DNA of 64,000 nucleotides from Eledone cirrhosa (GCA_964016885.1 OZ024757.1:24400237-24464236); one strand, 5' to 3'. Shown: positions 1 to 10,607, counted from the first letter of the stretch. The notes: a model not told the origin generated them from the letters alone. Numbers and translations are program-made.

Positions 1-137
1 CCTCTGGGAATTGAACCTCACTGAGAGCAGCGATATCAACATTCAGTGTTGACAGTTGGTGTGGAATTAGAACAGATTGACAAACTCTGGGTGGTTGTGT
101 CAAGTAAGGTCTTGAGGGTCCAGCATGTGATTTTTGG
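1..137 (-). mobile_element. LINE C endonuclease fragment, N-terminal end
   Basis: This is nearly identical to 14,921-15,057 and encodes, on the minus strand, the start of an APE-type endonuclease (peptide VDIAALSEVQF, with the catalytic-type Glu). It breaks off at about 138-144, where an unrelated repeat begins, so this is a deletion junction relative to copy 2. Confidence 0.65.
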
Positions 138-262
138 TCCATTGCCGCTAGGGTCTACAGTCCAATTACACGATCGCCGCCCCCTACATATGTTAGGTAA
201 GTGTGTAATTAAAGTTACATGCGGCGTTTTTGCACATATAAATGCGCATATCTGATGAGATA
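138..262. repeat. About 210-bp dispersed repeat, partial
   Basis: It matches 15,799-15,923. Hallmarks are GGGTCTACAGTCCAATTA, CTACATATGTTAGGTAAG and CGCATATCTGATGAGATATC. The complete form is at 15,545-15,965. Confidence 0.6.
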
Positions 263-317
263 TCGAGGTAGATATATATAGCGGCCCACAGTTATATCTA
301 ATATAATTGTTATATAC

Positions 318-477
318 TATTGGCACAAGGCCAGCAATTACCCAGTACATTACTGGTACTTTATTTTATCGACCCCGTAAGGATGAAAGGCGAAGTTAAC
401 CTCGGCGGGATTTGAACTCAGAATGGCAAGGGTCGTAACTCTATGCGTCAAAGCATGGCGTCCGACTCTCTACCGAT
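318..477 (-). mobile_element. tRNA-derived SINE, minus strand
   Basis: Read on the minus strand it has a tRNA-like head with a B-box-like segment (CTGAGTTCAAATCCCGCCG), then the conserved body containing ATCCTTACGGGGTCGATAAA and the 3' segment GCTGGCCTTGTGCCAA. The same family is at 15,975-16,135, 36,490-36,682, 45,384-45,535, 49,063-49,255 and 61,998-62,182. Confidence 0.75.
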
Positions 478-482
478 AATGT

Positions 483-662
483 AATGTTAGGTCTGTCTGT
501 CTATCCATACAACCTGAGATACTTTCTTTACATACTTGAAGGTTCTTATTACATTTATGATACTTAGAACCCTTGATGGTTAATTAGATTCTTGGGAGAC
601 AGTTGAATTCGAACCTTAGATACTTCCTTTACATTCTTGATACTTAAAACCCTTGATGGTTA
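483..662. repeat. Degenerate AT-rich repeat related to the 42-kb 69-bp array
   Basis: It contains GAGATACTTTCTTTACAT, TTGGGAGACAGTTGAATTCG and CCCTTGATGGTTA, all of which recur at 42,440-42,560. It is duplicated at 16,141-16,320. Confidence 0.5.
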
Positions 663-1140
663 CTACATTTTTAGACAACCCACAATTACATATAATATAA
701 GGATGTGTCTGTGTTTTAACGTCCCAGATATACAGTAGTTTGTAATAGCTACCCCTCCATACAGTCTATAGTTATATCTAAAGATGGGCCTGTCCTTTAA
801 CGTCCCTGATATACAGTAGTTTGTAATAGCTACCCCTCCATACAGTCTATAGTTATATCTAAAGATGGGCCTGTCCTTTAACGTCCCTGATATATAGTAG
901 ATTGTGGTAGCTGTTGGGTCTGTCTGTCTATACTTACAACCCACAATTACATCTAATATAAAGATGTGTCTGTCTTTTAACGTCCCAGATATACAGTAAT
1001 TTGTAATAGCTACCCCTCCATACAGTCTATAGTTATATTTAAAGATGGGCCTGTCTTTTAACACCACTGATATACAGTAGATTGTGGGTTTGGGTCTGTC
1101 TCTCGCTCCATACGGCCCACAGTTGCAGCTTATAAAATGT
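663..1140. repeat. 81-bp repeat family, diverged units
   Basis: Six or so units carry the signatures CTATAGTTATATCTAAAGAT, CCTGATATACAGTA and TAATAGCTACCCCTCCATAC. On the minus strand the unit reads as 27 codons, which explains the apparent 134-aa open frame. Confidence 0.75.
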
Positions 1141-1329
1141 TAGGCCTGTTTTTTAACGTCCAAAGAACTGGGGTCATCTGTCAATGGTACACTTCACCGT
1201 CCATCAAGGTACGTATTAGTCACATTTGTGTCTATATTTTTAATTATTTGTTGACAAAATAATATATGTAAACGGCATAAATGGAAGTAATTCCGGTGTG
1301 AATATATTTTTCATTTGAAAATTAAGACG
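1141..1329. repeat. Spacer module duplicated elsewhere
   Basis: No coding signal is seen. The same sequence, including AAAGAACTGGGGTCATCTGT and the AT-rich tail with AAACGGCATAAATGGAAG, is found at 16,700-16,890 and in altered form at 36,965-37,200 and 40,490-40,700. Confidence 0.5.
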
Positions 1330-1800
1330 TTATATAAGACAGTATATTGTAATAGCTACCCCTCCATACAGTCTATAGTTAAATCTAAAGATGGGCCTGT
1401 CTTTTAAAGTCCCTGATATACAGTATATTGTAATAGCTACCCCTCCATGCGGTCTATAGTTAAATCTAAAGATGGGCCTGTCTTTTAACATCCCTGATAT
1501 ACAGTAGATTGCGGTAGCTGTCCCTCCATACATCAGCTGTTACATCTAATATAAGGTCTGTGTGTCTCTGTCTTTTAATGTCCCTGTTATACAGTACATT
1601 GTGGTAGCTCTACCTCCATACGGCCCACAGTTACATCTAAGGCTGGATCTGTCTTTTAACGTCCTTTATATACAGTATATTGTGTTGGCTTTCTCCTCTC
1701 TACATCCCACAGTTACATCTATGGGTGGGCCTCTCTTTTAACGTCCCTGTTATACAGTGTTAGCTGTTCCCCCTCTCAGCCCACAATTACATGTAATATA
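1330..1800. repeat. 81-bp repeat family, diverged units
   Basis: It continues the 81-bp family, with the most divergent units (blocks with TACATCCCACAGTTACATCT) at the right end. It is homologous to 19,140-19,440. Confidence 0.7.
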
Positions 1801-1935
1801 ACAATAGGTCTGTCTTTATGCACATATAAACTCGCATATCTGATGAGATATCGAGGCAGAGCCGGGCCCCTGTCATTATGATGGTACCCTGAATCTAGGG
1901 TGTGTCTCCTATGAGGTTTTTTCGGCTAACTTGTG
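1801..1935. repeat. About 210-bp dispersed repeat, partial
   Basis: It carries CACATATAAACTCGCATATC, GGGCCCCTGTCATTATGATG and TGTGTCTCCTATGAGG. It is homologous to 19,441-19,560. Confidence 0.6.
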
Positions 1936-1944
1936 AGTTTATCG

Positions 1945-2480
1945 GTTGTGGTGGTAGTGGTGTAGTGGTGGTTGTTGTTGGAGTGTGGTGGTTGTTGTGT
2001 TGGTTGTTGTAGAAAAATATAGTAAGGTTTGTTGTTGTGACTGTTGTAGTTGTTGTGGTGGTGGTGGTGGTGTGGTATGGTGGTGTAGTGTGGAGGTGTT
2101 TGTGATGGTGGTGGTGGTGTGGTGGTGGTAGTGGTGATGGGTGGTGGTGTTGGTGGTGGTGGTGGTGGTGTGGGTGGTGGTGTGGTCGTGTGGGTGGTGG
2201 TGGTGTGGTGGTTTGGATGTATTTTTCTTATTCATCACGTTGATGGTTACTCTTGGTGTAGTGGTTGTGGTTTTCTTATTCATGTTTGTAGTTGTTGTGG
2301 TGGTAGTGTGGTGGTGGTTGTTGTGGTGGTGTTTGTAGTTTTCTTATTAATGTTTGTAGTTGTTGTGGTGGTAATGTGGTGGTGGTGGTGGTGGTTTTCT
2401 TATGTTTGTAGTTGTTGTGGCGCTGTTGTAGTTGTTAAGGTTTGGTTGTATTATTTCTTATTCACCATATTGTTGGTACT
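1945..2480. repeat. GTG/GTT-rich imperfect minisatellite
   Basis: This is an almost C- and A-free G/T strand made of degenerate GTGGTGGTG and GTTGTTGTGG runs, interrupted by GGTTTTCTTATTCATG units. The matching tract in copy 2 (19,565-19,830) is about half as long. Valine-rich plus-strand and His/Thr-rich minus-strand open frames here are composition artefacts. Confidence 0.75.
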
Positions 2481-2559
2481 GTAGTTGTTGTTGTGGTTAT
2501 TGTTCATGTTTGTGTGGTTAACTGTTGTTAGTATTATACATTTTACTAATATATTTTAC

Positions 2560-2880
2560 TGTGTTGTCGTTGTAGTTGTGCATCTGCTTTTGACTTGGAA
2601 TCTACGGATGAATGCCCTTCCTAATGGCAACCACATTTACAGAGTGGACCGAGTGCTTCTTGTCGTGACACCTACATGATCACTTTAGAGTGTAGACTGG
2701 TCACACATCATCATCATCATTGTTTAACGTCCATTTTCCACGCTAGCATGGGCAGGATGGTCTGACCCTTTGGGAAGAGAATCAGGTCAGAGGGCTCTGT
2801 TTCGCTCACCCAGAGGTGATTTTGGTTTGGTTTCTACAGCTGGATGTCCTTCCTAACACCAACCACATTTACAGTGCATA
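2560..2880 (-). mobile_element. Orphan LINE B-type 3' tail fragments
   Basis: Read on the minus strand it contains TGGTTGGTGTTAGGAAGGAC and CCATGCTAGCGTGGAAAATG, ending in (GAT)n. This is the 3'-UTR end of LINE B seen complete at 56,030-56,205. No coding part is attached. Confidence 0.6.
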
Positions 2881-2906
2881 TATATATACATATATCTACA
2901 CACAGA

Positions 2907-2908
<2 letters not shown>

Positions 2909-2993
<85 letters not shown>
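2909..2993. repeat. (TA)n microsatellite
   Basis: A nearly perfect AT dinucleotide run of about 85 bp, preceded by TACACACAGAGACA. Confidence 0.9.
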
Positions 2994-2998
<5 letters not shown>

Positions 2999-3027
2999 CT
3001 ACAGACACAGACATTTATATATATATA

Positions 3028-3276
3028 AGTGAAATAAAAAATAGAGCAAGAAACCAGGACTATCCATCATCAGTGATCTTCTGGCCATCATCGGTATTTC
3101 TTCACATTAAAGACCAGATACCTCAAGACAGTGCGAGCAATAACTAAAATAAGTTATTGGGATAAAAAGAATTAGGTGGAGAAAGAGAGACATGTAAACA
3201 AACACGAATGGTGAGGCAACGTAAAGAGAGTACATTCGCAACAACGCAGCACGCCATTTTTCATTTATATATATAT
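3028..3276. repeat. Unidentified dispersed repeat
   Basis: It matches 21,626-21,866 with small indels. It contains CCATCATCAGTGATCTTCTG, a short CAATAACTAAAATAAGTTATTG palindromic tract and GCAACAACGCAGCACGCCAT. No open frame is seen. The family is not recognised. Confidence 0.5.
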
Positions 3277-3281
3277 ATATG

Positions 3282-3620
3282 GCGGCACATGGCTTAGTGG
3301 TTAGAGCATTGGCCTTTCAATCGAAAGGTTGTGAGTTCAATTCTCACTGGGTGATGTGTTGTTTCTTTGAGCAAGACACTTTATTTCACATTGCTCCAGT
3401 TTACTCAGCTGTAGAAATGAGATGATAGGGACTGGGGTCCCTATCATTTCACTTCAAAGTGGTCGTGGAGGTGCCACAGAACGAAAAGCACCCAGCACTC
3501 ACTGTAAATGAGGTTGGTGTTAGGAAGGGCATCCAGCTGTAGAAATCAAGCCAGAATCAGTTCCCGTCCCACCCTTGCAAGCAGGGAGAAGCGGACGTAA
3601 AATGATGATGGTGATGATGA
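3282..3620 (+). mobile_element. Full-length tRNA-derived SINE with LINE A 3' tail
   Basis: The head (about 3,282-3,352) is tRNA-like, with A-box region TGGCTTAGTGGTTAG and B-box region GTTGTGAGTTCAATTC. It is followed by a conserved central part (TTGAGCAAGACACTTTATTT). The segment 3,500-3,545 matches the LINE B 3' UTR (GGTTGGTGTTAGGAAGGGCA). The last part, 3,563-3,600, matches the LINE A 3' end at 7,185-7,220 with two differences and continues into (GATGAT)n. RNA polymerase III transcription from the tRNA promoter would be expected. It is absent from the equivalent point in copy 2 (21,866), so it inserted after, or was lost since, the duplication. AT-repeat flanks hide any target-site duplication. 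Confidence 0.85.
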
Positions 3621-3644
3621 TATAATATCTACAGACACAGATAT

Positions 3645-4162
3645 TTATACATAGGTATATATATACATGTCATCATCATCGTTTAACGTCCATCTTCCAC
3701 GCTTGCATGGGTTTGGACGGTATATATATATGTATGTTGTTTGTAAAATATTCAGCTCAGGGCTACAAGATGTATAAAATACAGTCAGTGTGTATATATA
3801 TATATATATGTATAGCCAGTGTGTGTGTATATATGTGCGCCTGTGTATATGTATATGTGTGACAATGTTTATAGATATATATGCCAGTGTGTGTATATAT
3901 ATATATATATATGTGTGTGTTTGTGGATGTGTGTGGCTGTGTGTATATATATGTGGGACTATCTGTGTATATATATATGTGCCTGTGTGTATATGGCTGT
4001 GTGTGTGTGTGACTATCTGTGTATATATATGTGCCTGTGTGTATATATATGTGACTATCTGTGTATATATATATATATGTGCCTGTGTGTGTGTATATAT
4101 ATATATATGTGTGCCTCTGTGTGTATATATATGCACCTGTGTGTGTTTATACATATATATAT
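3645..4162. repeat. Compound (TA)n/(TG)n microsatellite with a short LINE B tail
   Basis: Long TATATA and GTGTGTG runs occupy 3,780-4,162. At 3,668-3,722 there is a minus-strand tail fragment (CATCATCATCGTTTAACGTC). The Tyr/Ile/Cys-rich open frames on both strands are microsatellite translations. Confidence 0.8.
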
Positions 4163-7100
4163 GGTGTTAGGAAGGGCATCCAACTAGTGTATCAATGCCA
4201 AAACAATTATAAACACAGCAACAAGTATATAGGAACAACAACAAAAATATGAAGACGTCGCATCTCAGAGTTGCAACACTTAATGTTGGCACTCTCAGAG
4301 GTAGATCTGCTGCAATAGCGGAGATGCTGGAGAGAATGCATGTGGATGTGTGCTGCGTGCAAGAGGTGAGATGGAGAAGTGCCTCTGCGAGACAAGTCGC
4401 AGGCAAACATCTTAGCTATAAGCTTTTCTGGGTAGGTAAGGATGATGGGTTAGGGGGAGTAGACATTTTCCTGGCAGAGAGATGGATTAATAAGACAATA
4501 GAGGTAGTTCGAGTTAATAATCAAATAATTACGCTTAGATTAGTTGTAGGCAGGAGACTACTGACAATCATCTTTGGCCTATGCTCCCCAAGCAGGCCTA
4601 GGCAAAGAAGAGAAAGACTGCCTTTACGAGCAACTTTTACAAACAACCGCAATGTCAGAAGACGGAGACATCATTATGCTAGCAGGGGACTTCAATGGTC
4701 ATGTTGGACAGCTCCAGGATGGTTACACTGGGGTACATGGTGGGCACGGTTACGGCTCAAGAAATAAAGAAGGAATGAGACTTTTTGAATTTTGTGATGC
4801 AAATACACTGACTATTTGCAACACTAGCTTCCAGAAACCTGCCAACCACCTAATAACCTACAAATCAGGTGAACACATAAGCCATATTGACTTCTTACTA
4901 GTTAGGCAGCGGGACAGGCAGATGGTGTCAAATACCAAAGCATACCCTGGGGAAGAATGTACCCCACAGCATAGGTTAGTGATATCTCATTAAGCAAGAG
5001 ATGGAATGAGTCATACAGGAAAGTGTGGAGAAGAAAGGTCTGGAAGCTAAAAGACCTTTCCCTAAAATACAAATTTAGGAAAGCCCTTCAAGATGTGTAT
5101 GACAAAAAAGAAGACGATTTAGAGACATATGACATAGATAATAACTGGAATTTCTTACATGACAACTTACTGCAGGCTACTGATGAAACTTGTGGTTGGA
5201 GCTCTCAGACAGAGAGTGACTTGGTGGTGGAACAGCACAGTAGATAAGGCCATTAGAGACAAAAGACTAGCATGGAAAAGGGTGGGAGTAGAGAAGGATA
5301 TACAGCTGCTAAGGGAGAAGCTAGACGTCAGGTGTACTTAGCACACAGGGAGGCTGAGAGTAGGAGGTTTGCCAATGTTCTGCGATGGGCAGATCAGAGG
5401 CACGCAGTGTTCCACATTGCAAGGCAGTGTGTCAATGCAAATCAGGATGTTGTTGGAGATAAATGTGTCCGGAATGATGCCGGTGTACTTAGTGTCACGA
5501 ATGATCAGAAAAAGGAGGCCTGGAAATGTCATTATGAGAGACTGATGAATGTGGAGAACGAATAGGAGAGAGAAAAATTACCCTCAGTAGATCCGACAGA
5601 GGGACCAGCTATTGAGATTGATGAATATAGGGTCCAAGAGGTGATTAAGGAAATGAAAAATGGTAAGGCTGCTGGACCGTTGGGTATAGTTGCTGAGATG
5701 CTGAATGCATCAGTGGACGTAGGCACTAAACTTACACGCATGATCAATCAGGCTATATATGGTGGTGTCATACCCAAAGACTGGTGCAGCAGTATTCTCA
5801 TAAATTGCTATAAAGGTAAAGGGGATGCTCTGGAGAGGAGCAATTATAGGGGTATAAATCTGCTGGATCAGGTTATAAAAGTGGCAGAAAGGATATTAGC
5901 ACAACTAATTAGAGAAAGGGTCAAACTAGATGAGATGCAGTTTGGTTTTGTGCCTGGGAAAAGTACAACAGATGCCCTCTTCTTGGTGAGACAATTACAA
6001 GAGAGGTTCTTAAAGAAGAATAAGCCACTATACTTAGCCTTTGTTCATCTAGAGAAGGCCTTTGATAGGGTACCCCGATCTGTCATCTGGTGGTCCCTAA
6101 GGAAACTAGGTGTTGAAGAATGGCTTGTGAGGACAGTGCAAACTTTGTACAGAGGTGCTGTCAGTAAAGTCAGGGTATGAATGGAGTTTAGTGAGGAATT
6201 CCAGATACAAGTAGGAGTACATCAAGGTTCAGTCCTCAGCCCGCTCTTGTTCATTATAGTCTTCCAAGCCATAACAGAGGAGTCTAAGACTGGCTGTCCA
6301 TGGGAGCTTCTCTATGCTAACAATCTGGTTTTTATAACAGAATCAGTAGAGGAGCTATAGAATAAATTCTGGCTATGGAAACAGAAGCTGGAATCAAGGG
6401 GACTGAGAGTGAACCTAGGTAAGACAAAAGTGTTGAATAGAAAAGAGGACAAAACTCTGATTCCGTCAGGGAAAAGGCCATGTTTGATATGCAGAAAAGG
6501 AACTGGCATATATTCTATAAAATGTACGCAATGCAGATCCTGGGTATACAAGAGAGGTAGTGGGATAGCAGGCTAACTAACAGATAGGGAGAAATATGTA
6601 TGCAGTAGATGCACAGGGAAATTAGACAGTAGAAGTTGCATTGATAGACACATTTTTCAAATGCATGGGAGGGGGGGGGTCCAAGGCCAGATCATCTTGA
6701 ATAAGGACGGGTTGGAAGAAGTTTATGGATCTGCTTGCTCTGCTGATGAAGAAGGGTTTCTCCCTGAGTACGAAAGGCCAGTTATATGATGCCTGTGTGA
6801 GGAGCGTGATGCTGCATGGTAGTGAGACATGGGTAGCAACTGCAGAGGATATGCGACGGCTGGAGAGGAATGAGGCAAGCATGCTCCGTTGGATGTGCAG
6901 TGTAAATGTGCGTGAACGACCCAGCATGAATGTGTTGAGAGAGAAACTGTGTCTGAGAGGGATAGAATGTAGTGTGCGAGAGAGGAGACTGAGGTGGTTT
7001 GGACATGTGATGCGCGTGGAGGATGACCGATGGGTGAAGAAGTGCCAGTTGAAGGAAGACGTCGTAGAGGAAGACCACGAAAAACATGGGTGGAAGTGGT

Positions 7101-7222
7101 GAGAGCAGACCTCAGATTGCTGAAGCTCACAGTGGAGGATGACGAAGGACCGTGATAAGTGGAAAGATGCTGTGCTGAATAGGACCCGTCCCACCCTTGC
7201 AATCAGGGAAAAGCGGACGTTT
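4163..7222 (+). mobile_element. LINE A (APE-type non-LTR retrotransposon), decayed copy 1
   Basis: This is the longest LINE A copy. An endonuclease domain starts at about 4,249 (CCVQEVRW, then LAGDFNGHVG after a frameshift near 4,575). A linker runs to about 5,640. The reverse transcriptase follows (FGFVPGKSTTDALFLV at 5,941; motif A at 6,031-6,078). A Cys-rich zinc finger lies at 6,472-6,575, and a C-terminal domain with LRWFGHVMRV at about 6,990. The 3' end at 7,185-7,220 carries the family tail. It is dead: there are several frameshifts and in-frame stops (for example near 4,991, 5,245, 5,563, 6,178 and 6,358). The motif A Asp is His (codon 6,046-6,048) and the YADD box is YANN (6,313-6,324). 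A zinc-finger His and a Cys are replaced. The endonuclease is followed directly by the reverse transcriptase, so this looks like a single-ORF element. I do not assign a clade. Confidence 0.9.
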
Positions 7223-7299
7223 CCACTGCAAGTTTGAAGAAAAGGGTTGTTAAAGTTAACAGATACAAGGTAATAAAATGACCATTACTGTTGCTTTGG

Positions 7300-7625
7300 A
7301 TTAGGACAATGGGATTGGTGAGTTAATATCTGTATGCAAAAACTACAACGGTACTTGATGGGGCCCACCCACAAGCCCCGACGGACAGAATGGACAAGGC
7401 ATTTCCCCGGAGGACGGCAAGGGAGACACGCTGGAAAAGCCACTCCAACTCGCGAGGGCTCACACCTGCAACTGGCCAGCTCAGCGCCTATGGTGGTGGA
7501 GTAAGGAAGTACCCCTGGGTCCGAGGACACCAGAAGTCTCCACTGCCAGGGGTACAACATACCGCAAACCTGTCGGAGAGCAACCAGTATTTGTGGAGTT
7601 TAGCCCCCTCAGCTCGACGTGCAAG
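7300..7625. repeat. Dispersed conserved block (minus-strand CEP motif)
   Basis: The same block lies at 25,030-25,380 and 32,080-32,390, with diverged forms at 44,840-44,945 and 48,420-48,570. On the minus strand several copies share a peptide of the form TTIGAELASCRCEP, so it may be a remnant of a coding sequence. I cannot name a protein. Confidence 0.5.
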
Positions 7626-7659
7626 GTAAATATTGTAGTGGATGCCGTTAATTAGCAGG

Positions 7660-9656
7660 AGGGGGGGGTGTAGATGGTGGGGGTGGGGTGTTGGTAGTGT
7701 GTGGGGGTGTGGGGGGGTGTTTGTAGGGTGTGGTGGGGTGTTGGTGGAAGGTAGATTCTGTGGTGTTGTGTTGTTTGGGTGTGGGGGAGTTGTGTTGGTA
7801 GGGTGTGGTCTGGTGGTGGAAAGGTGTGGGGGAGTGGTGTTGGTAGGGTGTGGGGGAGTTGCGTTGGTGGGGAGTGGTGTGGTGTTGGTAGGGTGTGGGG
7901 GAGTGGTGTTGGTAGGGTGTGAGGGAGTGGTGTTGGTGTGGTGTGGGGAGTTGTGTGGGGAAGGTGTGTTGGTAGGGTGTGGGGGAGTGGTGTTGGTAGG
8001 GTGTGGTGTGGTGTTGGCAGGTTGTGGGGGAGTGATGTTGGTAGGGTGTGGGGAAGGTGTGTTGCTAGGGTGAGGGGGAGTGGTGTTGGTAGGGGGGAGT
8101 GGTGTTGTTAGAGGGGGAGTGGTGTTGGTAGGGTGTGGTCTGGTGGTGGTAGGGTGTGGGGAGTGGTGTTGGTGGGGGGGGGGGGAGTAGTGTTGGTAGG
8201 GTGTGGGGAGTGGTGTTGGTAGGGGGGAAGGTGTCTTGGTAGGGTGCGGGGGAGTGGTGTTGGTAGGTTGTGGGGGGTGTTGGTAGGGTGTGGGGGAGTG
8301 GGGGTAGGGTATGCGGGAGTGGTGTTGGTAGGGTGTGGGGAAGTGGTGTTGGTAGGGTGTGGTCTGGTGGTGGTAGGGTGTGGGGAAGGTGTCTTGGTAG
8401 GGTGTGGGGGAGTGGTGTTGGTAGGGTGTGGGGAGTTGTGTTAGTAGGGTGTGGGGGAGTGGTGTTGGTAGGGTGTGGGGGAGTGGTGTTGGTAGGGTGT
8501 GGGAGTGGTGTTGTTAGGGTGTGGGGAAGGTGTCTTGGTAGGGTGTGGGGGAGTGGTGTTGGTAGGGTGTGGGGAGTTGTGTTAGTAGGGTGTGGGGGAG
8601 TGGTGTTGGTAGGGTGTGGGTGAGTGGTGTTGTTAGGGTGTGGGGAAGGTGTCTTGGTAGGGTGTGGGGAAGGTGTCTTGGTAGGGTGTGGGGGAGTGGT
8701 GTTGGTAGGGTGTGGAGAAGGTGTGTTGGTAGGGCGTGGGGGAGTGGTGTTGGTAGGGTGTGGGGAGTGGTGTTGGTAGGTTGTGGGGGAGTGGTGTTGT
8801 TAGGGTGTGGGGAAGGTGTCTTGGTAGGGTGTGGGGGAGTGGTGTTGGTAGGGTGTGGGGAGTGGTGTTGGTAGGGTGTGGGGAGTGGTGTTAGTAGGGT
8901 GTGGGGGAGTGGTGTTGTTAGGGTGTGGGGAAGGTGTCTTGGTAGGGTGTGGGGGAGTGGTGTTGGTAGGGTGCGGGGGAGTGGTGTTAGTGGGGGAGTG
9001 GTGTTGGTAGTGTGTGGGGGTAGGGTATGCGGGAGAGGTGTTGGTAGGGTGTGGTCTGGTGGTGGTAGGGTGTGGGGGAGTGGTGTTGGTAGGGTGTGGG
9101 GGAGTGGTGTTGTTAGGGTGTGGGGAAGGTGTCTTGGTAGGGTGTGGGGGAGTGGTGTTGGTAGGGTGTGGGGGAGTGGTGTGGGGAGTGGTGTTGGTAG
9201 GGTGTGGGGAAGGTGTCTTGGTAGGGTGTGGGGGAGTGGTGTTGGTAGGGTGTGGGGAAGGTGTCTTGGTAGGGTGTGAGGGAGTGGTGTTGGTAGGGTG
9301 TGGGGGAGTGGTGTTGGTAGGGTGTGGGGGAGTGGTGTTGTTAGGGTGTGGGGAAGGTGTCTTGGTAGGGTGTGGGGGAGTGGTGTTGGTAGGGTGTGGA
9401 GAAGGTGTGTTGGTAGGGCGTGGGGGAGTGGTGTTGGTAGGGTGTGGGGAGTGGTGTTGGTAGGTTGTGGGGGAGTGGTGTTGTTAGGGTGTGGGGAAGG
9501 TGTCTTGGTAGGGTGTGGGGGAGTGGTGTTGGTAGGGTGTGGGGGAGTGGTGTTGGTAGGGTGTGGGGAGTGGTGTTAGTAGGGTGTGGGGGAGTGGTGT
9601 TGGTAGGGTGTGGGGAAGGTGTCTTGGTAGGGTGTGGGGGAGTGGTGTTGGTGGAA
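7660..9656. repeat. G-rich minisatellite of about 24-bp units
   Basis: About 2 kb of variants of GTGGTGTTGGTAGGGTGTGG, almost free of C on the plus strand. Common variants replace GGTAGGG with GTTAGGG or the GGGGGAGT part with GGGGAAGGTGTCTT. The tandem G-runs could form G-quadruplexes. The open frames in all frames are artefacts. The copy 2 equivalent (25,395-25,680) is about seven times shorter. Confidence 0.9.
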
Positions 9657-9689
9657 GATAGATTCTGTATTTCTCTACATAACTCTGAC

Positions 9690-10020
9690 ATGGGTGGTGC
9701 TGTAGCATGGCTAGGCTTGTTAGAAGCTGCTGTAGCATGGCTAGGCTGTTTGGATATTGCTGTAGCATGTCTTGGCTTGTTAGAAGCTGCTGTAGCATGG
9801 CCAGGCTGTTTGGATATTGCCGTAGCATGTCTTGGCTTGTTAGAAGCTGCTGTAGCATGGCCAGGCTGTTAGGATATTGCTGTAGCATGGCCAGGCTGGT
9901 TAGATAATGCTGCAGCATGGCCAGGCAGTTTAGATGATGCTGTAGCATGGCCAGGTTTGTTAGATGGTGCTGTACCATGGCCAGACTTAAATTGTACTGT
10001 AGCATGGCCTGGCTGTTTAG
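9690..10020. repeat. 30-bp minisatellite
   Basis: About eleven units of the type TGCTGTAGCATGGCCAGGCT plus ten variable bases. Because 30 is a multiple of 3, both strands keep open frames (AVAWPGCLDI-type plus, MLQQ-type minus). It is shared with 25,730-26,010. Confidence 0.85.
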
Positions 10021-10059
10021 ACGGAGTCCCGTGGTACGGCTTGGATACTTGGAACTTGT

Positions 10060-10202
10060 CTTTCTAAGTTTCGCGCATGCGCATTCAATTCCATCCAAAC
10101 CAAGAAGAAGAAAAAAATGGCCGTCAGTTTGTAGAATTTTTCCAGCTCTACAAAGACTCTTGCAAAATGCTTCCAAAACAGACAGTTGCGGTTTTCTGAA
10201 AG
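10060..10202 (+). promoter_or_regulatory. Promoter/first-exon-like module with NRF-1 palindrome
   Basis: CGCGCATGCGCAT at 10,072-10,084 matches the NRF-1 palindromic consensus. A purine-rich stretch follows, then ATGGCCG at 10,117, a five-codon frame (MAVSL, stop at 10,132-10,134), and a splice-donor-like CTGAAAGGTAACG with GT at 10,203. The same layout is at 26,045-26,184, and a diverged form is inverted at 43,946-44,125. This resembles the start of a housekeeping-type transcription unit, but no expression evidence is available. Confidence 0.4.
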
Positions 10203-10297
10203 GTAACGTAGATTTTTATATTATGTTGAGATATTTTGGTAAATCTTTCCTTCTTAGTTCCCTCCATAATCAACCATTTTAATAGTCTTTCTCTTCC

Positions 10298-10607
10298 GTA
10301 TTTCTAATGAAATACCCAGACCATGTGTTCCGATTCATGTTGAAAATAAACAATAAAATGTAGGGATTTAATAATAAATTTCAACATGTTTCTTTTTTAT
10401 TCACAGGAAATATATTTAGTGTATTTTGTTTTAAAACTCTTCCTAGTTTTCCCTGTAGCTGCTCTGTTGTCTTTAGCAAATATTTTCGATGTATTTAAAT
10501 ATTTCTTTCAATATTGAGATCAAAGACCATAAATTGTTGATTCGGTTCAACAGTGCTAAATATTTTCTGAAACTATTGTAAATTAATTTTATATTCTGGA
10601 GCAGATT
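10298..10607 (+). repeat. Acceptor/exon-like dispersed module
   Basis: It contains a pyrimidine tract ending TTCTTTTTTATTCACAG (AG at 10,405-10,406), a good splice acceptor, followed by an AT-rich exon-like stretch. If joined to the donor at 10,203 the intron would be 204 bp. Related copies are at 11,580-11,868, 15,420-15,545, 26,278-26,590, 27,620-27,912 and 31,850-32,030, and inverted at 44,501-44,710 and 48,080-48,310. Some copies have lost the AG (15,480). Confidence 0.45.

Noticed and set aside
2119..2484. Valine/glycine-rich or His/Thr-rich proteins
   Set aside because: Low-complexity GTG/GTT repeat translated in all frames; the paralogous tract differs in length and frame.
3282..3352. 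A functional tRNA gene
   Set aside because: The head has A- and B-box-like parts but does not close into a proper cloverleaf with acceptor stem, and it is continuous with a SINE body and tail.
7660..9656. Interstitial telomeric repeat
   Set aside because: TTAGGG occurs only as a variant within a longer 24-bp G-rich unit, never as consecutive hexamers.
9484..10176. A 230-residue minus-strand protein with MLQQ repeats
   Set aside because: It is a fusion of the 30-bp minisatellite and the G-rich minisatellite, both stop-free in that frame, and is not kept in copy 2.
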